DNA of 64,000 bases from Buxus sempervirens (Eukaryota; Streptophyta; Magnoliopsida; Buxales; Buxaceae): assembly GCA_947561395.2 (NCBI GenBank), contig OX387187.1:43383253-43447252 (forward strand), in the 5' to 3' direction. The position numbers and the translations under genes were made by a program. Of this stretch, positions 36,981-47,870 are shown piece after piece. The first letter of the stretch is position 1, and each line of letters starts with the position of its first letter. Under the pieces are notes generated by a model. That model was not told where the DNA came from. It saw only the letters and a list, made by a program, of their open reading frames with translations, and ran no database searches.

Positions 36981-39867
36981 ATGGCGGGAGCCGAGACGTG
37001 CTTGTTCTGTCAGATTGCGCGTTCGTCCACTTCTACTACTCTTCTCCACTCTGTCTGATATCTCTTTCCTCAATTCCATTCTTTCCGTTTTTGATTTTGT
37101 TTTTTGGTTTTTTTTTTTTGCCAATCTCTTTCTAACAGTTAATTCATCAAATAAATTCGTAAACCTCTTTGGATTTCTTGCAGGATGATAAGGTCGTTGC
37201 ATTTCGCGATATCAATCCTTCTGCATTCAGGTTTGGAATTTAGTCATCTCGGTTTTCTTATTTCTTCATGTAGGAAAATTGAGATCTCAATTAATTACGG
37301 AATGGGTTAAAAAGGAAAAACGTTTCTTCGTAGCATTTCTGTTTGTCGAACCAAATTCATGCTCTGTTGCGTGTTTTGAGTTGATTGAAATCCTAGAATT
37401 TGATGTAGTTGATGTTTTAATCATATATACTGATACTTAATCAGTTTGGGCTAGTTAATTGAATTGATTGATGAAGTAAGAGCCATATCATGATCAAGAA
37501 AGACATCGTTTAAATCCCGAAGATGTTTGAAAAGATTAAGGCAATTTTCATGTTGTTCCTCCGTTTTAGCATTAGCAAATTTTTGAATCAGCAGAAGGGA
37601 ATGGAAGACAATGGAATCGTTAAGATAGATGTATGTGTTAGTCATGAAGTCTCTGCTGGTCTCTAGACTGGATATAACAAGGTCGTTGTTTTGGCTATAC
37701 TCAACTTCAATCAAGGTCTCAACAATTAATTTACAAGGTGTGTAGCGGGGGGTTGGGGAGGAACATCATGGTGAAGGGAAGAATGGCTTGGGATTGACTA
37801 GAGCTTGAAAGTTCAGACCCTCCAGAATTTAAATTGGTTCGATTTGGTCTCACATGGGTTATTATTTCACAGGTCAAGATGTTTATCTTCCTATAAACCT
37901 CAGTCTAGTAAGGTGGCCACTGTATTAGATTTTTTATTCGAGCCATGAAAACTGGTTTCACTGTTAAAACACTGGAAGAATAAAAGAAATCTTTCCTATC
38001 CTATTCAAAACTGCGAATGCAGTAGGCTTATACTTGAAATTTTGGCCCCTTTTTGAAAAACTTGGACCTCCTGCCAGGCTTTCCAACTATTTACTGCAAA
38101 AAGTGTTTGATTGTTTCTTATCTTTCAAATCGTCTTTTTTTTATTTACAACTCTTGAATATTTTGACCAATTATAGAAATTAGATAAATAACTTTGTTCT
38201 GGTCATTGCTGAAAATAATTTAATTCATAAAAGGCTTTTGATTTCTCGATCAGATCAAATATATACTTACTCTTCCTGGTTATTTGGAAGCTAGCACTTC
38301 CTACTCCTAATTCATGTCCTCTCCAGTTCTACACCTGTTTTGTGCAATTTCAATCTCAGAATTATGCTTCTAAATAGTTTTTCTCTTTATTTTTCACTAA
38401 GATTTTTGGTTTGTTAATATAAGTTATTTCCACTGTATAAGTTAATGGTGTAATCTGATTTCTGTTTCTACATCTTTGCTTAAAAATCTTACCTGTTTTG
38501 TAGTTTTTCCTGTAGCTTCCCATTTTCAATTTGACAAATTGACAGGCATTATTTGGTAATTCCCGTGGAGCACATATCAACTGTCAGAAACCTCAGCAGG
38601 AGAGAAGAAGATTATCTTTTGGGTAGTTAAAACATACTAATGAAAAAACAATCAAATTTTAACTGAACTTGTTGGTCAATTTCAATGGCTTTGTTATGTT
38701 GTTACTTCGATGCAGTTAATCTCCAATTTTCATATCTTCTCCAGTGAGCCACATGTTGACTGTGGGGAAAAATCTTCTACAAAAAGATGCACCTGAGTGT
38801 AAGGAATACAGGTATCGAAATTAAAATGAAGAACATATTTTCCTCATCAAATTGATGCCTTAAAATTGTAATTTTATTTGCAGAATTAGATTGGTTTAGA
38901 GCAGGTATCTTCACCCATATGCGGTTCCCAAACAAGTTTTTTATTGATAGATATGTCTGTTGATGCAATTAATTTAGTCTTCCAAGGATGCACTTTCATG
39001 CTGGAAGTGCCTATAGTGCTCCATATTCTTTGAAGTTCCCATTTTTTTAAAAGAATTGTGCAAATGGTAGTCTTTATATTGAATTATATCTATCTAATTT
39101 TACTTTTTATGATGAGAATTTCGCTTTTATTTTTACCAGTATACGCCTATTGTTAATGCTATTGAGATCCAGAGTGAAGATATGGCAATGGAATTCAGGG
39201 CTGTGCGGTTGTTGGTCCCAAAAGAATAGCTAATGTCTCTGTCAGTCTATTTTGTTCATGACTTTGGCCAAATCAAGTTATTGATCATTGATTTTGCGAG
39301 CTTTGAGATATAGTGGTTTCTGATAATATAGCTTCCATTATGCCAGTGTGAAACCTGTTATAGTGAAATATGGTTGAGAAAGTAACATGAATACATAATA
39401 TATACTTGCATGATGATACATATGCAAAGTTCAAATGAGGTTCGGTGGCTTGTTGGAACTTAAATTCGAATCTCCTTTTTCTCTTTCTATTGCTGTATAA
39501 AATTTTTTTAATTACTAGGAATGTGCATTGTGTCCCATCTGTATGTGTTCCATGTTGCTCTTTTTGCAGATTCGGCTTTCACCGGCCACCATTCAATAGT
39601 GTTAACCATCTCCACCTACATTGTTTTGCACTCCCCTTTATTCCTAGGTAAATTTTTTTTTATTTCTGACAATTATCCACACTTGAATAGTTAATTTCAT
39701 TTTTATCTTTTTGAGGCTCTGTCTAAATTTGCCCTTTAAAGTATGCATACAAATCCCTGTTTTGATTCATAAATATCTTGAACAGATGGAGACATTTAAA
39801 ATACATGTCTCTTGGACCCCTTGGATTTATTGAAGCTGATAAGTTATTGGAGAAGATAAAGCCATAA
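36981..39867 (+). CDS. HINT4: HINT4, histidine-triad adenylylsulfatase / APS phosphorylase
   Basis: Six exons, 36981-37052, 37184-37230, 38546-38622, 38745-38811, 39570-39647 and 39786-39867 (stop TAA), join in frame to give 140 residues. N-terminal CLFCQIA, DDKVVAFRDINPSAFRHYLV and IPVEHISTVRNL are the HIT fold. The active-site triad is HLHLHCF in FGFHRPPFNSVNHLHLHCFA, followed by the plant HINT4 tail KYMSLGPLGFIEADKLLEKI. Arabidopsis HINT4 (At4g16566) hydrolyses adenosine 5'-phosphosulfate to AMP and sulfate, or phosphorolyses it to ADP. The tail has one Gly where the Arabidopsis protein, as recalled, has two. The first intron has a weak donor (TCT|GTCTGA). There are only 48 bp between the upstream MITE and the ATG. 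An overlapping upstream ATG lies at 36956. Confidence 0.93.
39140..39229 (+). pseudogene. Exon-like fragment in HINT4 intron 4
   Basis: After a good acceptor (TTTTTACCAG) comes a 29-codon frame, YTPIVNAIEIQSEDM then AMEFRAVRLLVPKE, ending in TAG. Composition looks protein-like and it has no place in HINT4: the phase needed after HINT4 exon 4 gives a different frame. I do not recognise the source. It may be a captured last exon of another gene, an alternative exon, or chance. Confidence 0.35.
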
Positions 39868-42639
39868 ACACTGAATGACATGTAAGTATGGTTTTATCAG
39901 CTGTTAATTGATGGACAAATGCCTCAAAGAATACTGAATTATCTTCTTGCTTCATATCATAAAAGGATTAATCATATTGGGATTGACTCAACTGTACACT
40001 GCCCTCAGAATTTTTTAAACTTTTGAATATACACATTTCTGTATCCTAAACTTTCTACATTTTTTTTCTCATATCATCAACTTGAGCTGCCTTGTACTGT
40101 CAATCAATTATTCCACATTGTTTGGGTCCATAGAGTGATGATTTCTATCATCAACATGTTTCATCAAAGTTGAGCACACACTTGTCTCTGTTAGTACTCA
40201 GCAAACTTGGCTCATTGCACCACCTACTTCCCATCCATCTTAACACAGCCCTGTGTAATTGTCAAGTGCCAAGTAGGGGATTCTGTTGATATCTAGTCAA
40301 TGCCATGGGCTAATAGAGGGGCTTTGTTTGCATTCCTGCCTAGCTTTATTATTTCAATCATAAATCTCTTCAGAAAATAGTTCCCCTCATATGTATTATT
40401 TGTAAATTGCCATAATCTATCAAGCAGGGAACAGCTTTTGGTTCCGTAATCAGGGCTTCGAAAATGAAATTCATTCCCTGTATGGTTCCTTATATGATAC
40501 ACAAGTTAATACGGTCTGCTTGAATGACTTTACTGCAGTAAAGTTCGTAAAAAGTAACCTGTTGCACATTCTATCAAATCAAAATCTGAAGATTCGATGT
40601 ACCTTCTTAATTCAGCTCATTGCCGTCGACAGCAAGCGAACGCTCGCGCACACGGCTGGCTGATGTGATTGCATTACTGGATCATAAAGTTGGGGTGGCA
40701 GTAAACGTTCTTAGCTAGGTTTGAGTCATAAGTTAGGTCGAGTCAATAGGTTGGGATGGTAAACCCAAAACTTTGAGCAGGTTGGTCGGTTTTGTTTTAT
40801 AAGATCTCACTAGCCGACGGAGTTTCATCTCACCCAACCACTAAAGATGGAACGTAGCTCCTCCGTTCCCAAAAAAAAAAAGTTTACAAAAAGTATACAC
40901 TGATGGTGCCACTGAAGTTCTCATGTTATCATCTGTTGCGGAGGGGACTTGTGTATTCAGTTAATAATTGTATGAGGGGTATTTTCATAATTTTAGGTAT
41001 CTCTTACATAAAACCTAGACTTAGGGTTTTCTTGACAATCTTGTGCCAGCTAGGAGAGCGTTGTGTATTTTCACATCTATTACTGTTATAAAGCCAATCC
41101 ATCTTTTTCTGATTGACATTCATTTCCTAAAATACCCTCTAATTATTTTCAATTTTACTCTAATACTTGGATAGTTATCGTCATGTGTCATAACTAACTG
41201 CTCTAATTCTTTTGTTACGCCGTATGCGTGTGTATTCCCCTTGTACCTAATAAAGAAACCCCATCATTCATGAACGTATGTATACTTTACTGAATTACAT
41301 AAATCACTTGTTTTTGTTTACTTCAATTTTTTGTTTTGTTTTTGTTATTATTTCTCAAGATTATCTCAGTCCTGGGTTTTTCAAAACGCATTCTCTGAAA
41401 ATAAAAAGGAGTGTGCTGGACAGCTTGCTTTCAGCTATGACTTTGTTAATCTCTCAAGGTGTTGCTGTGTGCTAGGTAGAAGGTTCGGTATGCTACACTC
41501 TCCAAGGAGATAAGTATGTAATGGGTGAGTCACTCCAGTAGTTGCCAAATGAAGTAGGTGTGTAGGACGTCAAAGAAGGTATGTGTTTATAATTGTGTAT
41601 CTATATTGGTTATGTGCTAGGTATGTGGGGAATGCCCATTATGAATGTACTGATATATACGTATAAGATATATATATCCCGCCAAGTTAGCTACAGAACC
41701 AAACAAACTCTACAAAACTACTGTTTTATTCGCGAAGGTTTGGTAGTTTTGAAGAGTGGAGCAGCTGGCACATATCATAATTGAAAACGACTCGAGAGAG
41801 AGAGAGAGGACGTAGTCACCATCAAACTTTCCTGCTTTAGGTAGGGCACCCGTGGCTGTAGCCCTCCATGACTTGAGAAAATCCTTTCCCATGCTCGCTT
41901 TCATGGTGAGATATTCGGGGAAAGAGGAGTGACGTCGTCTTCGAATCCGAACCTAGTCGATATCTGCCTGAATGCCGTGCTGACTGCTTCTTCGGCCTGC
42001 TTCGTCCAGCACTACAGCTGTTTTCAAGTATAAACGAAGGAAAGGAAAAGTTTAAAATGAGAAACTGTTCAATGGTTTGTCTGTTTGTTTTGCGTGAGGC
42101 TTTGGATCCACTCGTCGGTACGAAAGGCTCACGAGAATCTCGTCCAATCAAAAGGAAAAGAAGAGTGGGGGCCACTTTTAGTGGGACCCACACAAACTGT
42201 GATGCCGCTTTGGCACGAAATACAAGATCCTAAGGCGCGTAATCATACCACACGTCAGTCGAACATTGCGTGCTTTTGCACACGGAACAGCTGGCCGGAG
42301 CTCAATAGCCGCAGGATCCGAAGCTGAAACTCTTTGTCCCTTACTGCATTAGTTGACGAAAATGCCCATTTTTTCTTCACAGCCTAATCAGTGTTTTGAG
42401 TTAAACATTATTTTGGCACCCTTTTTTTTATTAATGTTAAAAATAAGAAGTAAGAATTTAAGCATTGTGACTTTGTTTAATATAAAAAACTACTTTTGTT
42501 ACTAATTCTTATTTTTCATGAATTTACTTTAGCATAGCCTACACCAAGTTATTGTCTATGTTAAATGGGGTATAAGCTTTGGTTTGTTTATTGTCGTGAA
42601 AATGAACAGCAATAGAAAATAAAGTAAACAATATATATG
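39868..42639. other. HINT4-protease intergenic DNA
   Basis: No gene recognised. Short frames near 41278-41513 and 41837-42327 lack domain signals. A GA-rich run lies at about 41792-41807. Confidence 0.4.
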
Positions 42640-42755
42640 ATTTTATGTGGTTCGGCAAAGATGCCTACATCCATAGATGAATCATTTTCCTTTACTATTA
42701 TCTGTGAAATGGGATTATAAGCACACAACCCTCTCTTGGCCAAAAACAACACAAT
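42640..42755. repeat. Dispersed repeat, copy 2 (GTGGTTCGGCAA type)
   Basis: Second copy of the repeat at 18043-18160: TATGTGGTTCGGCAAAGATG, CCTACATCCA, then a similar CACTATCATG/TACTATTATC stretch and CACAACCCTCTC at the end. Confidence 0.55.
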
Positions 42756-43483
42756 TTCTCAATCACACGGCCAAAAACCATAACTTTAGATTTTTTATAC
42801 AAGAGACTCTCATACTTACAAAAATGCCCCTCGTACAGTTCCTCCGAATCCTTGGGCAGGGGGTCGTGGAGCTGGTGTTTTTCAATAAGAAAGGTCTTTT
42901 CACATTTTTCTTATTGGAAAAAACATTGGCAGTGAGATGCTGTACATCAGTACATAGCGTGGTCAAGTAGTATCATCTATTATTGGAGGAAGTAGAAGAA
43001 GATTTCAATCATATTTTATTATTTGAAACTTTAGCTTTAAGATAGGGAATAGAGTACTTAAGTATACGAGTAAGATTAAAAGTATGGTCACAGGAGTACT
43101 CTTAGGCATCACGAATGCTTTAAAAGGGAAGCTCAAAGCCCATGGTACTTAGCTTTAATTATAGACGAGATAAAGTTGGTGATCCAGAATTAAACAGTCA
43201 CTGCAGGGTCCGACCTCCACCAAACAGATGCTCTCCGAGCTAATTAAATTTGGCCATGATTATCATGAATTGATTAATGTGGCTATGAGCTGCCCTCACG
43301 ATATTATTAAGTGAACTAACATTAAACCCAGGAGCCAGAAACTTCGACCCCTCCCACCCACCTCCTTTAAAAACCCATAAAACCCCCCTCTGTCTTCCTC
43401 TGTCTCGCGTCTCTGCAACAAATTCAAACCACTCTTTCAATTCAATCAAGTTGAAAGCTCCGTCCTTGCTCAATTCTGAATTC

Positions 43484-44983
43484 ATGGCGTCCTCTCTATG
43501 TTTTCTCTTCCTTGCTATCTCACTTCTACAGCTCTCTACTTCACTCTCTCAGATTGTACTACCGCTCACGCACTCACTCTCACATAACCAATATAACAAC
43601 ACTCCCCACCTTCTCAAGTCCTACTCTGTTCGTTCCACCGCCAGATTCTACCACCATCGCCACCTCCACCACCACCGCCGCCACCGGCAAGTGTCTCTAC
43701 CACTCTCCCCTGGTAGCGACTACACGCTGTCGTTCTCCCTGGGCTCTGACCCAGTTCAAACCGTCTCATTTTACATGGACACTGGAAGCGACCTTGTCTG
43801 GTTCCCCTGTGCTCCATTCGAATGTATTCTCTGCGAAGGCAAATACGACACCACCACCAACGGCCCCGCCACAACCCTTCCGAATATTTCCTCCACCGCT
43901 CTGGTTTCTTGCAGTTCCCCTGCATGCTCTGCTGCTCACTCATCCCTCCCTTCCTCCGACCTCTGCGCCATCGCTCGTTGCCCTTTAGAAACAATAGAAA
44001 TCTCTGAGTGCGCTTCCTTCGCTTGCCCTCCATTTTACTACGCTTACGGCGATGGTAGCTTAATTGCTCGCCTGTACCAAGACACTCTCTCCATACCCAT
44101 GTCGTCTCCGTCACTCCGACTACGCAACTTCACCTTTGCTTGCGCCCACACCGCACTCGCAGAGCCAATCGGAGTCGCCGGATTTGGCCGAGGCGTACTC
44201 TCTTTGCCGGCACAGCTCGCCAATCTCTCTCCCCAACTCGGTAACCGCTTCTCATACTGTTTAATCTCTCATTCCTTCGATGCCAATCGAATTCGTCGCC
44301 CGAGTCCGCTCATTCTGGGTCGTTACTCTCTCGACGAGGAAAACCAGAGCCAAGTAAGCAACGGAGAGGGTGAGTTCATGTACACTCCAATGCTTAATAA
44401 TCCCAAACATCCCTACTTCTACAGTGTCGGACTGGAAGGAATCTCCGTCGGAAAGAAGAGAATCCCGGCGACGGAGAATCTGAAAAAGGTCGATAAAGAA
44501 GGGAACGGAGGAATGGTGGTGGACTCCGGCACGACCTTTACGATGCTTCCGCCGGGACTTTATAACGCAGTGGTGGCCGAGTTCGACAGCCGAGTCAGAC
44601 AGGTTTATAAGCGAGCGAAGGAGGCTGAGGACCAAACCGGAATGGGTCCGTGTTATTATTTCGATGACGTGGCAGCAGGTGCAGCGAAGGTGCCTAGGGT
44701 GGCGCTGCACTTTGTCCCGAACGCCAGCGTGGTTCTGCCCAAGAGAAACTATTTCTATGAGTTCGTCAAGGGTGGCGATGCAGGGAAGAAGAGCCGGAAC
44801 GTGGGGTGCCTGATGATGATGAACGGTGGAGATGAGGCGGAGTCTGGTGGTGGGCCCGCGGCCACCCTCGGAAACTATCAGCAGCAAGGGTTTGAGGTGG
44901 TTTACGATTTGGAGAAACATCAGGTTGGGTTCGCCAGGAAAAAGTGCGCCGTCCTTTGGGAGAGTCTGAACCGCTCGCGCTAA
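43484..44983 (+). CDS. Secreted pepsin-like aspartyl protease (At4g16563-like)
   Basis: Single-exon gene of 499 residues; ATG 43484 opens a signal peptide, MASSLCFLFLAISLLQLSTS. It is an A1 family protease of the atypical or nucellin-like plant type: first catalytic motif DTGSDLVWFPC at residue 99, flap region with FYYAYGDGS, second catalytic motif VVDSGTTFTMLP at residue 347, and the C-terminal KCAVLWESL. Cysteines are plentiful in the first half (CAPFECILC, CSSPACSAAH, CAIARCPLE), as in this group. There is no plant-specific saposin insert. A His/Arg-rich run FYHHRHLHHHRRHRQ lies in the short pro-part before the mature domain. It probably acts in the apoplast or secretory path; substrate unknown. 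A CT-rich leader and a TTTAAAAA box precede the start. Confidence 0.93.
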   Translation: MASSLCFLFLAISLLQLSTSLSQIVLPLTHSLSHNQYNNTPHLLKSYSVRSTARFYHHRHLHHHRRHRQVSLPLSPGSDYTLSFSLGSDPVQTVSFYMDTGSDLVWFPCAPFECILCEGKYDTTTNGPATTLPNISSTALVSCSSPACSAAHSSLPSSDLCAIARCPLETIEISECASFACPPFYYAYGDGSLIARLYQDTLSIPMSSPSLRLRNFTFACAHTALAEPIGVAGFGRGVLSLPAQLANLSPQLGNRFSYCLISHSFDANRIRRPSPLILGRYSLDEENQSQVSNGEGEFMYTPMLNNPKHPYFYSVGLEGISVGKKRIPATENLKKVDKEGNGGMVVDSGTTFTMLPPGLYNAVVAEFDSRVRQVYKRAKEAEDQTGMGPCYYFDDVAAGAAKVPRVALHFVPNASVVLPKRNYFYEFVKGGDAGKKSRNVGCLMMMNGGDEAESGGGPAATLGNYQQQGFEVVYDLEKHQVGFARKKCAVLWESLNRSR

Positions 44984-45670
44984 CTTACGCAGGAGGGTGG
45001 GGTTGACTTTAGTACACTCGTGCGGGTTTTGAAAAGATTTGTCCACACGTGGGGTCTCGTCTCGTCTCGTCCCTCTGCGGATCGAATCTTGGAAATAAAG
45101 GGGGTTCGATGCTGTACATCCTGTGTATAAACGCAACGTTATGTCATGTAAATGAACAGTGTTTTACCTAGACTTTTGTTGAAAAACTGAAGTGGTCCCA
45201 CCATCGAGTTGTGTCAAGGGTGGGACCACTTTAGTTTTGTCACTATATTCCAGTTAAAAACAAGGGTGATAAGAAGGCAGTTATTTAATGTGATGCATCG
45301 CATTTACATACTAGCATTTTTCTTTTATGGGAGGACAATTATTCGTTGTAGACCAAGATAGCTGCGCTTCACTACGTGGTCCCCGCGAATTGAATGGGTT
45401 TTAGGTCCATCGAGTGTTTTTTTGTTTCGTTCCTATCGAGCAGAGCTACTAGAAGTGGTGACACACAGGGGATCATCTCTGGGGTGGAGCCAAGCTGTCA
45501 AGCAAGAGGGCCGTAAGAGGACAAACATCAGCATATGTACAATTTCAGGAACTCGCCGCCAGAATAGGGCATCGCCAAAAATAAAAAGCTAGGGATTACT
45601 GGAGTCCACCAAAGCTGGCTGTCATTTGACGTGTCATTCCTAGGAGATATTTCTCCACATTCTTACGGAT

Positions 45671-45825
45671 GATGAGATCCTATACAATCTTTATCTACAA
45701 TCTTATATGCAGTTTTTCACAGGATCATGCCATGTGTATCATAAATGGCATATCTATATAATTTTAAGCAATCTCGTGAAAAGCCGCATATAAGATTGTA
45801 GATAAAGGTTGTACAGGATCTCATC
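45671..45825. mobile_element. MITE, 155 bp, GATGAGATCCT ends
   Basis: GATGAGATCCTATACAATCT at the left pairs with the complement of the right end, GATGAGATCCTGTACAACCT, and the match goes on through TTTATCTACAATCTTATATG, about 50 bp in all. The middle has CCATGTGTAT, which also lies in the middle of the similar element at 56920. It sits 0.7 kb after the protease gene. Confidence 0.85.
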
Positions 45826-46236
45826 TAACGTTTTTATTGTTCTGAATCCGTATACGTCCAGTGGCTGTGCGGAATTTTTTCACATAAGCCCTACTTGGAA
45901 TTTTTACAGCGGTGAAAAACAACTTACAGCGAAATTCTCCACATATGGAATTTTTCATGTGCGCATATGTGCATCTTTGTATGTGTGCGATTGTGCGAAT
46001 ATTTATGTGTAGGTCTTCATGCGTGCGAGTGCATATGTATCTATTTGCGTTCTAGTGTTCGTCCCGTACTGGGTATGTTTGCGTGTTTGTAATTGTATAT
46101 TAATTATTGTGCATGCATGCACTTGTATGTGTGTTTGTATATTATTTAATTTAGAAGAAACCTTGAGACTTAAGAATTCATAAAAGGGTAGTCATTTTAT
46201 TATAGACAAAACACGCTTGTGTCCACTCCATGTATA

Positions 46237-46323
46237 ATCCTACGTAGAATGCGCTCATGTCCTATGTAAAAAGTTTCGTATCCTACGTAGAATGCGTTCG
46301 TGTCCTATGTAAAAAGTTTGCGT
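46237..46323. repeat. Two-copy 43-bp tandem repeat
   Basis: ATCCTACGTAGAATGCG at 46237 and 46280, each followed by CTCATGTCCTATG or TTCGTGTCCTATG and TAAAAAGTTT. The two units differ at only about four positions, so the duplication is rather recent. Confidence 0.9.
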
Positions 46324-46987
46324 TATACATACAATGAGCGTGTGTCAAATAAAGTGATTCTCAAATTTAATTATTTTTGAAAAGTGATTTTATAATTTAA
46401 TTTCGGTGGATTTTTTTTATAACTGTGGATAAAAAGTGGTCTTTTTCTGTAATTTAGCATGGACTGTTTTTATAAATATTTTAAAAAAATTGAGAGCCTT
46501 ATGATGCGGGTCTTCTGAAACTAAACTTCAAATTTTTTGGCTAAAAATTCTACTTGGATTAATTGTGGTTGGCACCATTGATCCCATAAAATTTGGTGGT
46601 GAGAGAGATGTATGTAGCTTCGCAAGAGAGCTTTCCCTCGAAAGTATGTGTTAGGCAGTTTTGTCATATAAAGATGTGAACAAGAGCGGCGCAAGTAATG
46701 GAAGATAGGACAAGCAAATCTGGAACGTAAAGATATGTCCAGAAACCTTCCGACCCTTAATTTGGTGGGTGCTCAGCATCCAGCACAGCATGACTCACTG
46801 TGTTTAGCAAATCCCGTGCCATCCAAGATTTTGAATCGCCTTTGCGTAAGAGAGAACCTTTCAGTCTATTTCCCCCGGTTGAATTTGCAATCCACACACA
46901 AGAGCTTGCCTGCCTGGGTTTGGATTTCGAGAAAATGCATGAAAATACGTAAGAAAATTAAATTAAGGACTAAGGAGTGGACTTCAT

Positions 46988-47137
46988 TACTGTAAATCCT
47001 CTGTGCCCATTAGGTGTGCCGGTATTGTATGCTGCCTATAGACACATGCCATGTGGAAGAAAGAGTGTGTTAATGCACTCTTCCTATTTGTGGCATACAA
47101 TACCGACACACCTAATAGGCACAGAGGATTTCCAGTA
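46988..47137. mobile_element. Mutator-type MITE, 150 bp, with 9-bp target duplication
   Basis: Ends are TACTGTAAATCCTCTGTGCC and the inverse of TACTGGAAATCCTCTGTGCC. The inverted repeat runs about 55 bp through TAGGTGTG and GGTATTGTATGC. Flanks GGACTTCAT at 46979-46987 and GGACTTCAC at 47138-47146 agree at 8 of 9 bases, the duplication length of Mutator elements. Confidence 0.85.
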
Positions 47138-47534
47138 GGACTTCACTTGTTATTCCACACTTTTGACTTTTCTCACAAGAGGATCCCTTGGGCCCATCTT
47201 TCTAAATACATTGAAGTATCTATAAATTTTTCATGAATGTACTGTCTGCCCATTATTTATGGTACCAAAAAAACATATGTGAAGCGTGATGAGATTCCTC
47301 CATTTTCATGGCATTCATATGAAACACAACATTAGGTTACATCCATATCAATAACCATACATAAGTTTCAAGATATAAGTTACTCTTGCTTGCATTGTTA
47401 TCCTTCATTTTTTTTTCTTTTTGTGTGTGTGTGTGTTAAGGGAAGAAGACTGGGGAGAATTCAATCCTAGGCCTTGGTACAACCTCCCCAAGTCTTTACC
47501 GCCCAAGGATTACAGTTTCGGCGTCGATGGGCGT

Positions 47535-47870
47535 GCTGCCCAAAATTGAATTTTTTTATTCTGTTGATTTTCTAAAAATTGAATTTTTAGGAAAAATTGA
47601 ATTTTTTGAAAAAAAATTGAATTTTTTTATTCTGTCGATTTTTCGGCGGCACGCCGCCAAAAAATCGCTGATAAAATTTAAAAAAATCAAAATTTTTTTC
47701 CTCTTTATCACAAAAAATCAATTTTTTGTGAGTTTCGGTCCGTTTCGCTAGGCACGCCGCCAATTTTTCCCTAGCATGCCGAAAAAATCGGTCGATTTTT
47801 TGTGTTGATTCGTTTCGACAGTTGAAAAAAACAATTTTTCGGCGGCACGCTGCGGCATGCCGCCAAAACT
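47535..47870. repeat. Mixed AAAATTGAATTTTT and GGCACGCCGCC repeat region
   Basis: AT-only words (AAATTGAATTTTTT, at least four copies; CGATTTTTCGGCGG) alternate with GC-rich words (GGCACGCCGCC at about 47647 and 47752, GGCATGCCGCC at about 47852; CGGCGGCACG twice). Many are inverted with respect to each other. The family is not known to me. Confidence 0.65.

Noticed and set aside
43451-43484. Protease start at 43451
   Set aside because: The codon is TTG; ATG 43484 opens a proper signal peptide.
43614-44114. 166-codon minus-strand frame in the protease gene
   Set aside because: Arg/Gly-rich shadow of the CCACC repeats in the coding strand.
44261-45136. Long minus-strand frame (291 codons) opposite the aspartyl protease
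   Set aside because: It is the antisense shadow of a GC-rich real gene; no domain or family likeness.
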